Translations under genes and position numbers: made by a program
Origin: Ilumatobacteraceae bacterium
GTDB lineage: Bacteria > Actinomycetota > Acidimicrobiia > Acidimicrobiales > Ilumatobacteraceae
DNA: 64,000 nucleotides
Assembly (NCBI GenBank): GCA_033344875.1
Contig: JAWPMO010000001.1
Span: 4,675,595 to 4,739,594, forward strand
Direction of reading: 5' to 3'
Shown: in pieces, positions 17,000-26,476 of the stretch
Position numbering within the stretch: position 1 is the first letter of the stretch
Layout of the letters: the number at the start of each line of letters is the position of its first letter
Notes under the pieces: model-generated
The model's database searches: none
What the model saw: only the letters and a program-made list of their open reading frames with translations
What the model was told of the DNA's origin: nothing

Positions 17000-19186
17000 T
17001 CAGGGCAGGAGGTACCCGACCGCATCCGCCACGACGTGAGCGGTGGTCAGCACGTACACGCCGACGCGCTGGTCGTCGCCCACGCGGACGATGGCACCGT
17101 TCGGTCTCACGTCGCCGTCCCGGTCGACGTTGACGCTGGAGGTCGTCGGACGAGACGACCCAGCCGGCCACAACGTCGCGAAGCCGGGTCCACTTCCGAT
17201 CAGGGTCACATTGAGCACGACACCACCGGCGTCGGAGGGGATCCCGGAGACGCCTGCGACTCGTGGGGTGATCGTCCTGTCGCTCTCGACGATCCCCTTG
17301 GGGCCGGCTGCCGGTTCGTCCGGCCGGGTGTCGAAGACACGACTCGGTTCGAGAGGAACGAACAATCCGGCGGTTGCCGTCTCGGCGTTGCCGTCGGTGA
17401 CCCAACCCAACACGTCGGCGACCAGGTCCACCTCCGTCGAGGAGGCGAAACGGACCCGACCGTCCGAGCCCACGGGGACGATGACCTGGTTCGCGACCGT
17501 GTCGTAAGTCCCGTTGATGTTCAGGCTGCTGGCCAACGGCCGTCGGCCGTCGGGCCACACCGTGACGTAGCCCGGTCCGGCTGCTGCCGTGGCGGTGACG
17601 TTCATCACGACCGCGGCGACCCCGACATCGGGTATTCCGGCACGTCCGAGCACTTGGGCGGTCACGGAACCACCGGCCGGAACGCGCCGTGGCGCGCCCG
17701 GAGCGGAGTCCACGCGCGTGTCGAAGAGCCGACGCGGGCGCTGCGTGATGATTCGGCCATCGTCGGACGGGGTGTCCTGAGGTCGGAAGTAGCCCGCGAC
17801 GTCACCGAGGAGATGAGCGTCGCGCAAGCTGAAGAGTGAGATCGTGCCGTCCGCATCGACGGGAACGATGACGAGATTGGCGCGCACGTCTCCGGGCACG
17901 ACGACGTTGAGGCTCGATGTGGTCGCTGCGGTGGATTCGGTGGGCGTGGCTGCGACGTAGCTGGGCGCCTCGATACCGATCGCGGCGAGATTGATCGCAA
18001 CGGCGGTCACCCCCGACGCAGGGACGCCGGCGTGCCCGGCGACCTGCACTCGAAGCGAGGTGCCACCGCGGACGACGCCCTGGTACTCGTCGGGTGACAT
18101 TCCTGGCCGGGTGTCGAACAATCGCGTCGGCGACACGGCGATGAACTTCGATGCGACGAGGGGATCGGCGGTGTCGCCGTGCTCGACGACGACGAGGCGT
18201 TCGCGCTCGGTCGTCGCTCCGTCGTCGTCGGTGACTGCGAGCGTCACCCGGTGCTCGCCGGCGAGATCGAACGCGTGCTCGACCCGGGCTCCCGATGCCG
18301 TCGCCTCCGATGCGTCGAACGTCCAGCGCGTCTCGGCGATGACGCCGTCGGTGTCGAACGAGGGTGCGCTGTCGAGTGAACACGTCAGTTCGGAACACTC
18401 GACGGTGAAGTCCGCCGTGGGAGCCTGGTTCGGTGCCTCGCCGACGTCCTTGTCGATCCGGACGTAGTCGATGTCGCCGGAGAAGTAGTCGCAGCCGACG
18501 GACTGCTGGTTGCACTCGACCTTGCCCCCGATCGTGACGTCGAAGTCGTTCGAGATCGAGCCGACCGAAGTGCGCCGGCGATCGACCACCTGTCCGTCGA
18601 CGTACATTGTGACGGCATCGCTGGAGCGCACGCATCGAAGGGTGTGCCAATCGCCGTCGGCGAGCGAGGTCGGGCCGCTGACGGCAGCTTCGTCTTGCAA
18701 GGTGCGACGGAACAGACAGGTCGGGATGCCGTCGTCGTGCTCGAGCTTCCAGTATCCGCCCGACGTCTGGCTCTGCCCCTTCTGCACGATGTTGCCGAAC
18801 CGGCGATCGGTTCGGTAGCGGATCTCGACGGCGAAGTCGTCCGAGCCCGGATCGAGGTGGGGATGATCCTCGACGACAGCCAACCGCTGTGGTCGGAGGG
18901 GGGAGGTGTCGGGCGCAGCGTACGGCCACCGGTACCCGGTCGAGCCCTGGTGCGACGTCGCGGTCACGATGTCGCCGCCGATTCGGCCATCGAGACCGAA
19001 GGGTCCCGAGTCGCGCATGACGGCTGCGCCCGCGCCCTCGTTCATCTGGTACGAGGCGACCGTCTGGATCGCTGCTCGTGCGACGGGTGCCGTCGAGAGC
19101 GTGATGGCGCCGACCATCGTCAGACACGCGACGGAGAGGATCGCAGCACGAGACCGTTGGGGGCGAGCGAGATGCATGTGTGTCAT
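17000..19186 (-). CDS. Secreted LamG-like / PKD / RLFDTRP-repeat surface protein (paralogue)
   Basis: 728 residues from ATG 19186 (ATG 19177 and 19216 are alternatives; none has a clear ribosome site). The signal peptide ends near APVARA. A LamG-like domain (about 38-250) opens with QTVASYQMNEGAG and carries FAVEIRYRTDRRFGNIVQKG, almost the same as its neighbour. It has one PKD-like domain (about 260-340) instead of three, then three RLFDTRP beta domains. It ends 142 bp before the start of the similar gene downstream on the same strand, so the two probably arose by duplication and then differed in PKD number. Cysteines in the LamG part (CDYF and partners) are shared. Function unknown; extracellular. 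Confidence 0.82.
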   Translation of the reverse strand: MTHMHLARPQRSRAAILSVACLTMVGAITLSTAPVARAAIQTVASYQMNEGAGAAVMRDSGPFGLDGRIGGDIVTATSHQGSTGYRWPYAAPDTSPLRPQRLAVVEDHPHLDPGSDDFAVEIRYRTDRRFGNIVQKGQSQTSGGYWKLEHDDGIPTCLFRRTLQDEAAVSGPTSLADGDWHTLRCVRSSDAVTMYVDGQVVDRRRTSVGSISNDFDVTIGGKVECNQQSVGCDYFSGDIDYVRIDKDVGEAPNQAPTADFTVECSELTCSLDSAPSFDTDGVIAETRWTFDASEATASGARVEHAFDLAGEHRVTLAVTDDDGATTERERLVVVEHGDTADPLVASKFIAVSPTRLFDTRPGMSPDEYQGVVRGGTSLRVQVAGHAGVPASGVTAVAINLAAIGIEAPSYVAATPTESTAATTSSLNVVVPGDVRANLVIVPVDADGTISLFSLRDAHLLGDVAGYFRPQDTPSDDGRIITQRPRRLFDTRVDSAPGAPRRVPAGGSVTAQVLGRAGIPDVGVAAVVMNVTATAAAGPGYVTVWPDGRRPLASSLNINGTYDTVANQVIVPVGSDGRVRFASSTEVDLVADVLGWVTDGNAETATAGLFVPLEPSRVFDTRPDEPAAGPKGIVESDRTITPRVAGVSGIPSDAGGVVLNVTLIGSGPGFATLWPAGSSRPTTSSVNVDRDGDVRPNGAIVRVGDDQRVGVYVLTTAHVVADAVGYLLP

Positions 19187-19452
19187 GTGGGAGCCGTGGC
19201 GCTCGGGACGAGCCATCCGGTACCACGGAGGTAACCGGAGGCGTCGCACTCTAAACGGCGCGGGGCGAACTCGCCGACGGAACCGGCGGCAAGTTGATGG
19301 CGGAGCCGCGAATCCCACACAACGTGACGATCGCGCTCTGTTCGGCACGAACAGCGCGCGGTCGGGTGGCAGTTGCTCCGCCGGCCTCCGTCAACTAGAA
19401 CAGACCTTGAGCGGACGAGCGGAGTCCGGTCACGACGGTGGGAGGGACCGAC

Positions 19453-21498
19453 ATGCGGGTTGCGGCGAGGCGGAAGCGCCGATCGGGGTTGGTGACGGCG
19501 CTCGGCGTCGTCGCTGCGTCCACGGCGCTCATGGTGGCAGTACCGGTGTCTGCGGCGTCCGGACCGGGTTCACCCGCCACGATGGGAGCGAACGGAAGCG
19601 GCCAACTCGGCGACGGTACGAACAACGATCGTCGTTCGGCCGAGGTCATCGACCTCTCCGGTGTCACCGATCTCCACGGCGGTCGCGAGCACGTGATCAC
19701 GCTGCTCGCCGACGGAACCGTGGCGACGTGGGGCCGGAACAACCAGGGGCAGATCGGCGACGGGACGCGCACCGACCGATCGAGCCCGAGGGTGGTCTCG
19801 GGCCTCTCGGGGATCGTGGCGGTGGAGACGGGCCATTACCACTCGCTCGCACTCGACGACGACGGCCGGATCTGGTCGTGGGGCTACAACGCATTCGGCC
19901 AACTCGGTGACGGGACCACGACCCGGCGTCGGACACCGGTACGGGTGCAGGGCATCGACGACGCGGTCGCGATCGCCGCCGGACGCGACATGAGCTACGC
20001 CATCCGCAGCAACGGCACGTTGTGGGCGTGGGGGCTCAACGGCGACGGTCAGCTCGGAGACGGAACCACCTCCACCCGGACCACGCCCGTGCGTGTGGGC
20101 AACCTGACCGACGTGGTCGAGGTCGCCGGTGGTCGCGACCACGGACTCGCCGTCCGTGCGAACGGTGAGGTCTGGACGTGGGGTTGGAACCGTTTCGCTC
20201 AGCTCGGTGACGGCACGACCACCGATCGCACGAGCCCGGTCCGGGTGACGGGTATCTCGGCGGCGACCAGCGTGATCGCGGGAGCACATCACTCCTACGC
20301 TCTGCTCCAGAACGGCCAGGTGTGGTCGTGGGGGCGCAACTATCGCGCCCAGTTGGGTGACGGGACGACGGCCCAGCGCAGCCGCCCGGTGCGCGTGGGC
20401 GGCGTCTCGAACGCGGTAGAGATCGGCAGCGGGCGAGATCACGGTCTCGCCGTACTGGCCGACGGCACGGTTCGAGCGTGGGGCAACAACCAGGCAGGAC
20501 AGCTCGGCGACGGCACCCTGACACGTCGCCCCAACTCGATCGCGGTGCCGGGGCTCGACGATGTCGAGGTCGTCGGTGGAGGCGCCGACTATTCCGTTGC
20601 GTTGGTGTCGAGTGGTGGAACGCCGCCACCGAACCAGCCGCCCGACGCGGCGATCTCGGCGAACTGCGCCGGGCTGTCGTGCAGTTTCACGAGTGCCGGC
20701 AGCAGTGATTCCGACGGGTCGATCGTCGCCCGTTCCTGGTTGTTCGGTGACGGCGCGTCCGGCACGGGGGTCGCTCCCGATCACGATTACGGCGCCTCGG
20801 GGTCGTACCTCGTGACGGTGACGGTCACCGACGACGACGGTGCGACCGATTCGGCGTCGACCACGGTGTCGGTGTCCATCCCGACCGGCTCGGCGCCCGC
20901 GTTCCGCTCGGCAGCCTCGTCGAATGCGAACACGACCTCCGCCGACGTCACCGTTCCGGGATCGGTCGCGTCGGGCGACCTGCTGCTGCTGTTCGTGACG
21001 ACGAACACGGTCACATCGGCCTCGACCCCGGCCGGCTGGACGCTGCTCGGCTCCCAGGCCGACGGGTCCATGATGTCACGCCTCTACTCGCGGATCGCCG
21101 GGCCCGGGGTCGCAGGCTCGATGGTCGCGGTCGACCTCGGCACGCGGACGAAGACCGACATGAGCCTGGTGTCGTATCAAGACGCGGTCGTGGCCGACTG
21201 GGCGGTGCGGGGCGAACCGGGCAACACGGCGTCGCACACGACGCCGTCGATCGGCGTCGCCGCCCCCGATTCGTTGGTCGTGAGCCACTGGGTCGACAAG
21301 ACGAGCGACCCCACGTCGTGGTCGCTGCCCGTCTCGGTCGTCGGGCGCGTCGACAGCGTCGGATCCGGCGGCGGCCGGATCAACTCGATCACCGGCGACT
21401 CCGCCGTCGCGACCGGGACATGGCCGGGTGCGACCGCGGTCGCGGTCAACCCGGCGAGCAAGGCCGTCATGTGGTCGGTGGTGGTGTCGCCGACCTGA
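19453..21498 (+). CDS. Secreted RCC1 beta-propeller protein with PKD domain (paralogue)
   Basis: 681 residues from ATG 19453, which has GGGAGG 7 bp upstream. A signal peptide (LVTALGVVAASTALMVAVPV, cleavage near SAASG) leads into seven RCC1 blades; the first lacks the WxW core, reading ATMGANGSGQLGDG. A PKD domain (about 395-480) and the same approximately 200-residue C-terminal beta domain as the gene at 4434-6482 follow (SSNANTT, GWTLLGSQADGS, SKAVMWSVVVSPT). It is divergent from the LamG/PKD pair across about 270 bp, consistent with coordinated expression of a surface-protein cluster. Ligand and role are unknown. Confidence 0.85.
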   Translation: MRVAARRKRRSGLVTALGVVAASTALMVAVPVSAASGPGSPATMGANGSGQLGDGTNNDRRSAEVIDLSGVTDLHGGREHVITLLADGTVATWGRNNQGQIGDGTRTDRSSPRVVSGLSGIVAVETGHYHSLALDDDGRIWSWGYNAFGQLGDGTTTRRRTPVRVQGIDDAVAIAAGRDMSYAIRSNGTLWAWGLNGDGQLGDGTTSTRTTPVRVGNLTDVVEVAGGRDHGLAVRANGEVWTWGWNRFAQLGDGTTTDRTSPVRVTGISAATSVIAGAHHSYALLQNGQVWSWGRNYRAQLGDGTTAQRSRPVRVGGVSNAVEIGSGRDHGLAVLADGTVRAWGNNQAGQLGDGTLTRRPNSIAVPGLDDVEVVGGGADYSVALVSSGGTPPPNQPPDAAISANCAGLSCSFTSAGSSDSDGSIVARSWLFGDGASGTGVAPDHDYGASGSYLVTVTVTDDDGATDSASTTVSVSIPTGSAPAFRSAASSNANTTSADVTVPGSVASGDLLLLFVTTNTVTSASTPAGWTLLGSQADGSMMSRLYSRIAGPGVAGSMVAVDLGTRTKTDMSLVSYQDAVVADWAVRGEPGNTASHTTPSIGVAAPDSLVVSHWVDKTSDPTSWSLPVSVVGRVDSVGSGGGRINSITGDSAVATGTWPGATAVAVNPASKAVMWSVVVSPT

Positions 21499-21544
21499 TC
21501 CGGCCGGTACGTCCAGGGTCCCCACGTGGTGGCAGGATTGCTCC

Positions 21545-24500
21545 ATGACGACGGTCGATCCGAAACTTTTCAGCCAGATTCGTTACCGGTGCATCGGCCC
21601 GTCACGCGGCGGTCGCGTGGTGGCCGTCGCCGCCGACCCGGTGAAACAGAACGTGTTCTACTTCGGCGCCGTCGCCGGCGGGGTCTGGAAGTCGGACGAC
21701 GCCGGCCAGTACTGGGAGAACATCACCGACGGCTCCCTGGGTACCTCGTCGATCGGGGCGCTCGCGGTCGCGCCGTCCGATGGCAACGTGATCTACGCCG
21801 GCACGGGTGAGACCACGATCCGGCTCGACATCACCCATGGCGACGGCATGTACAAGTCGACCGACGGCGGTGCCACGTGGCACCACATCGGGTTGACCGG
21901 CACCCGTCACATCGGCGAGATCCGGGTGCACCCGCACGATCCCGACACCGTCTACGTCGCCGCGCTCGGCCACGCGTCGATCGACAACCCCGACCGAGGG
22001 CTGTACCGCACCAGGGACGGCGGTGAATCGTGGGAGCGCGTGCTGTACGTGAGCGACCGTGCCGGCGCGGTCGATGTCGCGCTCGATCCGAACAACCCAC
22101 GGATCCTGTTCGCCACGATCTGGCAGGCGCGCCGCACGTTCTGGTCGATCGACTCCGGCGGCCCCGACTGTGGTCTGTGGCGGTCGAAGGACGGCGGCGA
22201 CACCTGGGAGGACCTCAGCGCGAAACCCGGTCTGCCCGTCGGCACGCTCGGCAAGATCGGCGTCTCGGTCTCTCAGGCGAGGCCCGGTCGTGTCTTCGCG
22301 ATCGTCGAAGCCGAGGGGCGCAAGCGCGGCCTGTACCGGTCGGACGATCACGGCGAGACCTGGGAGCAGGTGTCCGCCAAGCCCGAACTCCAGTGGCGGC
22401 CCTGGTACTACATGCACGTCATCGCCCATCCGACCGATCCCGACACCGTCTACGTGATGAACATGAAGGCGTGGAAATCGATCGACGGCGGCAAGACCTT
22501 CGAGGAATGGCTGACGCCCCACGGCGACAACCACGCGCTCTGGATCGATCCGTCACGGCCCGAACGCATGATCGGCTGCGACGACGGCGGGGCGTGGGTC
22601 TCGCTCAACGCCGGCGAGTCGTGGTCGTCAATCTACAACCAGCTGACGGCGCAGTTCTACCACGTCGCCACCGACGACCAGTATCCGTATCTCGTCTACG
22701 GCTCGCAGCAGGACAACTCGTCCATCGCCGTGCCGAGTCGGACCAACAAGGGTGCGATCAACTGGGCCGACTGCTACCCACCGGGCACAGCGGAGAGCGG
22801 CTACGTGGCGCCCAAGCCAGGTGACCCCAACATCGTCTACGTCGGCGCGATCGGGAGTTCTCCGGGTGGCGGCGACGCACTCCAGCGCTACGACCACCGC
22901 ACCAAGCAGATCCAGCTCGTCAGCGTGTGGCCCGAGGCGTACCACGACGGCAACACGGCCGAGGTCCGATTCCAGTGGACCTACCCGATCGTGTTCTCGC
23001 CGCAGGACGCGAACACCCTCTACGCGGCCGGCAACCAGGTGTTCCGGTCACGCGACGAGGGACACAGCTGGGAGCCGATCAGCCCCGACCTCACCTACGC
23101 CGACCCCGACACGATGGGCGTGTCCGGACCCCTCACGATGGACACCGCCGGCGCCGAGATGTACGCCACGGTGTTCTCGCTCATGGCGTCGAAACATGAG
23201 CAGGGGGTCCTGATGGCCGGCTCCGACGACGGGCGGGTCCACGTCACCCGCGACGACGGCGGCGAATGGACCGAGGTGACACCTCCCGACCTGCCGAAGT
23301 TCTCCCAGGTCACGATGATCGAGGAGTCGCGGCACCGCGCCGGCACCGTGTACATGACCGTGGCCCGTCACAAGATGGGTGACGACGGCGCGTACGTCTA
23401 CCGGAGCCCCGATCTCGGAGGCTCGTGGACGCGCATCGACGCCGGCATCCCCGACCAGCACTTCTGTCGCGTGATCCGGGAGGACCCGCAGCGACCGGGG
23501 CTGCTCTACCTCGGGACCGAACTCGGGATCTGGTGCTCGTTCGACGACGGAGCCAACTGGCAGTCGTTGCAGTGCAACCTGCCCGTCACCCCGGTGTACG
23601 ACTTCGTCGTGAAGGACGACGATCTCGTGGTCGCGACGCACGGCCGGTCGTTCTGGATCCTCGACGATCTCACCCAGCTCCGCCAGATCTGCGACGACGT
23701 GCAGGGCGCCGATCGGTACCTGTTCAAGCCGCACGACACCGTCCGGACGCCGCCCGATCTGTTCGGCTCGTTCTGGGGCGAGCCGGGCGGGAAGAACTAC
23801 CACGTCACGATCGGTCAGAACGCCACGTACTACGTCGACGAGGACGAGACCGGGTACTCCCGCAAGCGCGTGATCGACGGGGGCGACGACATCGAACGAG
23901 GGGTGCGGATCACCTACTTGCTGGCCGACGACCAGACCGGCACCGCGACCCTGACGATCAGCGACGCCGACGGGAACGAGATCGAGACCTTCACCAGTGA
24001 CGTCCCGTCGGACAAGAAGGAGCGAGCCGGCAACCGGTACATCCATGCCGAGCAGGGCATGAACTCGTTCCTGTGGAACATGAACCATCGGAGCGGCGTG
24101 AAGATGGTCGACACCGAGTACCACGGTCGCCCCGAGGGGCCCCTGGCGATGCCGGGTACGTACCAGGTGACGCTGGCCGTCGGCGACTGGACGATGACCC
24201 AGAGCTTCGACCTGATCAAGGACCCCAGGGTCACCACCAGCGACGAGGACCTCGCCGAGCAGTTCGACCTGATGCTGCAGATCCAGACGAAGTTGTCGGA
24301 GGTGGCGACCGCCGTCAACAGCATCCGTGGCATCCGGAGACAGCTGACCGACTGGACGGCCCGGCTGGCGGGCGACGACGGCAGCGGCGAAACAGCCGAC
24401 GCGATCACCTCCGCATCGGCGCTCGGCGACGCACTCACCACGATCGAGCACGAACTCGTCCAGGTCGAGCTCACGTCCGAAGGCGACTCGCTCAACTACC

Positions 24501-24709
24501 GGGAGATGCTCTTCGAGAAGCTCGGCGCGCTCGCCCCGGTGGTCAGCAGCGCCGACGCGCGGCCGACCGTCCAGTCACACCGGGTGTACGACAAGCTGGC
24601 GGGGCAGGTCGACGCGCAACTCGCCGCGCTGCGATCGGTGATCGACGGCGATCTGGCCGCCTTCAATCGCCGTCTCGCCGACCTCGACCTGCCCATCGTC
24701 GGCGTCTGA
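21545..24709 (+). CDS. Sortilin/VPS10-like BNR-repeat beta-propeller protein
   Basis: 1054 residues. At least ten Asp-box (BNR) repeats of the form (S/T)xDxGxxW are visible: KSDDAGQYW, KSTDGGATW, RTRDGGESW, RSKDGGDTW, RSDDHGETW, KSIDGGKTF, RSRDEGHSW, RSPDLGGSW and others. These cover about residues 5-720 and imply one or two large propellers. A beta-sandwich-like segment (about 790-900) and a helical C-terminus (about 915-1054) follow. Proteins of this type are usually annotated as glycosyl hydrolase-like or sortilin-like, and the biochemical function is unproven. There is no signal peptide at ATG 21545, preceded by AGGA; longer in-frame starts would run into the RCC1 gene. A TSUP permease gene follows. 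Confidence 0.82.
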   Translation: MTTVDPKLFSQIRYRCIGPSRGGRVVAVAADPVKQNVFYFGAVAGGVWKSDDAGQYWENITDGSLGTSSIGALAVAPSDGNVIYAGTGETTIRLDITHGDGMYKSTDGGATWHHIGLTGTRHIGEIRVHPHDPDTVYVAALGHASIDNPDRGLYRTRDGGESWERVLYVSDRAGAVDVALDPNNPRILFATIWQARRTFWSIDSGGPDCGLWRSKDGGDTWEDLSAKPGLPVGTLGKIGVSVSQARPGRVFAIVEAEGRKRGLYRSDDHGETWEQVSAKPELQWRPWYYMHVIAHPTDPDTVYVMNMKAWKSIDGGKTFEEWLTPHGDNHALWIDPSRPERMIGCDDGGAWVSLNAGESWSSIYNQLTAQFYHVATDDQYPYLVYGSQQDNSSIAVPSRTNKGAINWADCYPPGTAESGYVAPKPGDPNIVYVGAIGSSPGGGDALQRYDHRTKQIQLVSVWPEAYHDGNTAEVRFQWTYPIVFSPQDANTLYAAGNQVFRSRDEGHSWEPISPDLTYADPDTMGVSGPLTMDTAGAEMYATVFSLMASKHEQGVLMAGSDDGRVHVTRDDGGEWTEVTPPDLPKFSQVTMIEESRHRAGTVYMTVARHKMGDDGAYVYRSPDLGGSWTRIDAGIPDQHFCRVIREDPQRPGLLYLGTELGIWCSFDDGANWQSLQCNLPVTPVYDFVVKDDDLVVATHGRSFWILDDLTQLRQICDDVQGADRYLFKPHDTVRTPPDLFGSFWGEPGGKNYHVTIGQNATYYVDEDETGYSRKRVIDGGDDIERGVRITYLLADDQTGTATLTISDADGNEIETFTSDVPSDKKERAGNRYIHAEQGMNSFLWNMNHRSGVKMVDTEYHGRPEGPLAMPGTYQVTLAVGDWTMTQSFDLIKDPRVTTSDEDLAEQFDLMLQIQTKLSEVATAVNSIRGIRRQLTDWTARLAGDDGSGETADAITSASALGDALTTIEHELVQVELTSEGDSLNYREMLFEKLGALAPVVSSADARPTVQSHRVYDKLAGQVDAQLAALRSVIDGDLAAFNRRLADLDLPIVGV

Positions 24710-24739
24710 TCATCCGCCCGTCCGCCGGCGCCACCCGTC

Positions 24740-25459
24740 ATGACCGTCCTGACCGCGATCGTCGCGCTCGTCCTCGTCTACGTGTCGTTCACGATCTCCG
24801 CGTCGGCGGGGCTCGGCGGCTCGTTGCTGATGGTGCCGACGCTGGCGCTGTTCCTCGGCTCGAAGGAGGGCGTCGCGCTCGCTGCGCTGCTGCTGGCCAG
24901 CAACAACGTGATGAAGATCTACGCGTACCGGCGCACCCTGCCGTTCCGGGCGGCTGCGCTGATCGTGGTGCTCATCGTCGTCGGCGCGGCGATCGGCTCG
25001 ACCCTGCTCGTCAACGCACCGGACTGGGCCGTGACGATCGGCATCGTGGTGATGTTCATCGGGTCGGTGATCGCGGAACGATTCCGGCTCGAGCGGCTCC
25101 GAACCGGGTTCGCTCCGTTCCTCGCGTTCGTGTCAGGAGCGTCGAGCGGCTTCTCCGGCACGTCGGGGCCGCTCAAGGGTGTGGCGATCCGGAACCTCGA
25201 CCTCGACCGCCGTCACTTCGTCGGAGCGGCGTCGCTCGCCTCGTTCGCCGGCGATGCCACCAAGACGGCGATCTTCGCCGACGCCGAGCTGCTGGGACGG
25301 ACCTCGGTGCTGACCGCCGTCGCCGCGGTGCCGCTGATGGCGCTCGGCACGTGGACCGGTTCGTCGATCAACGCGAAAGCGGGGGAGCGGACGTTCGCCG
25401 CCCTGTTCTGGACCGTGATGGCCGGCTACAGCGTGCGGCTGTTCATCCTGCTGGCGTGA
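24740..25459 (+). CDS. TSUP-family (TauE/SafE) membrane transporter
   Basis: 239 residues, hydrophobic throughout with about seven to eight membrane spans. The first segment contains SASAGLGGSLLMVPTLALFL, the glycine-rich motif of TauE/SafE (PF01925) permeases, and the second half repeats the pattern (SGASSGFSGTSGPLKG). Family members export or import sulfur-containing organic anions, sulfite or related compounds; the substrate here is not inferable. It lies 30 bp after the sortilin-like gene. Its stop codon lies inside a large inverted repeat shared with the convergent thioesterase gene. Confidence 0.88.
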   Translation: MTVLTAIVALVLVYVSFTISASAGLGGSLLMVPTLALFLGSKEGVALAALLLASNNVMKIYAYRRTLPFRAAALIVVLIVVGAAIGSTLLVNAPDWAVTIGIVVMFIGSVIAERFRLERLRTGFAPFLAFVSGASSGFSGTSGPLKGVAIRNLDLDRRHFVGAASLASFAGDATKTAIFADAELLGRTSVLTAVAAVPLMALGTWTGSSINAKAGERTFAALFWTVMAGYSVRLFILLA

Positions 25460-25608
25460 TCGCGAGTTGTGCCAGGAGGATCAGCGGATAGGTCGCTCCG
25501 CTCCGTTTCATTCCGCTGATTCCTCCCCGTATCCATTGCGAGTGTCGAGCGGCCAGATTCGGCAGAGCCTCACCTATCCGCTCGACCTCCAGGCACAACT
25601 CGCGATCA
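25457..25608. repeat. 152-bp palindromic element between convergent genes
   Basis: Arms 25457-25493 and 25572-25608 are inverted copies 37 bp long, differing at about four positions. They start TGATCGCGAGTTGTGCC and end AGCGGATAGGT, with about 78 bp between. The outer ends contain the stop codons of both flanking genes (TGA 25457-25459 on +, TGA 25606-25608 on -). It could act as a bidirectional terminator or be a MITE/REP-like element. Confidence 0.85.
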
Positions 25609-26460
25609 GTCGGACCGGCGGAACTTGCGGAGCAGCACCTGCTGGGCGAACGTCGCGACCTGAACGCCGGACCGGCTGATGATGTCGCCGGTCACGAGAC
25701 CGCGCCCGCCCGACAGCCCGTGCGAGCGGGTCTCGAACCAATGCCACTCGCCGGGATCCGCCGGTCGATGGAACCACATCGAGTGGTCGAGGCTCGCGCC
25801 CTGGAAGATCTTCCGGTCGGCCGTCGTGCCGGTGAAGTCGGGATGCGGTGACCTGGCCGCCCGCGACGGCGCCGCATCCGACACGAACGTCAGCCCGCAC
25901 ACGCGATCGACCGGGTCGTCGTCGAGCTCGGCGTCGAGACGGATCCAGTGGCCGATGCCGCCGTCGGCAAGTTGCACCGACTTCCGTCCGATCAGGGCGC
26001 CCCACGACCCGTCCTCGAGCGTCGGGTCGTCGGGAGCCGGAGCGTCGTCGGGCACGTCGCACAGCTGCACGTCGGCTTCGTCCTCGCCCACCTGGAACGA
26101 CACCGACAGGTTCAGGATCGCGCCGGCCGATTGCCGGGCGACCACCTGGCGGGTGCTGAACGACCGGCCGTCGCGGAGCCGCTCGACCTCGTACCTGACC
26201 GGCTCGCCGTGCGAGCCGGGCCGGATGAAGTACGAGTGCAGCGAGTGTGCCGGCCGATCCGCTTCGACGGTGAGCGCTGCCGCCTTCAGCGCCTGTGAGA
26301 CGACCTGGCCCCCGAACAGCCGACCACCCCAGGGGTAGCGGGTCGCGATGCCGACGAACGTGTCGGGACCATGTGGCTCGAGGGCGAGCAGCTCGCGGAA
26401 CTCGATGTCGGTGATGTCGGGGACGTGCACCGTGGCAGTCTCGCCGTTGACCCGCGACAT
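25606..26460 (-). CDS. Acyl-CoA thioesterase II (TesB family)
   Basis: 284 residues; hydrolyses acyl-CoA to free acid and CoA in the cytoplasm. Double hot-dog protein: the first domain carries TRYPWGGRLFGGQVVSQAL (about 40-58) and HSLHSYFIRPG. The second carries the TesB signature SLDHSMWFHRP (about 230-240), with the active-site Asp. ATG 26460 is preferred over an in-frame TTG two codons earlier. It is divergent from the LLM oxidoreductase with only 16 bp between start codons, so the promoters must overlap the genes. Its stop codon is inside the palindromic element. Confidence 0.92.
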   Translation of the reverse strand: MSRVNGETATVHVPDITDIEFRELLALEPHGPDTFVGIATRYPWGGRLFGGQVVSQALKAAALTVEADRPAHSLHSYFIRPGSHGEPVRYEVERLRDGRSFSTRQVVARQSAGAILNLSVSFQVGEDEADVQLCDVPDDAPAPDDPTLEDGSWGALIGRKSVQLADGGIGHWIRLDAELDDDPVDRVCGLTFVSDAAPSRAARSPHPDFTGTTADRKIFQGASLDHSMWFHRPADPGEWHWFETRSHGLSGGRGLVTGDIISRSGVQVATFAQQVLLRKFRRSD

Positions 26461-26476
26461 CGGCAAGGCTGGGCGG

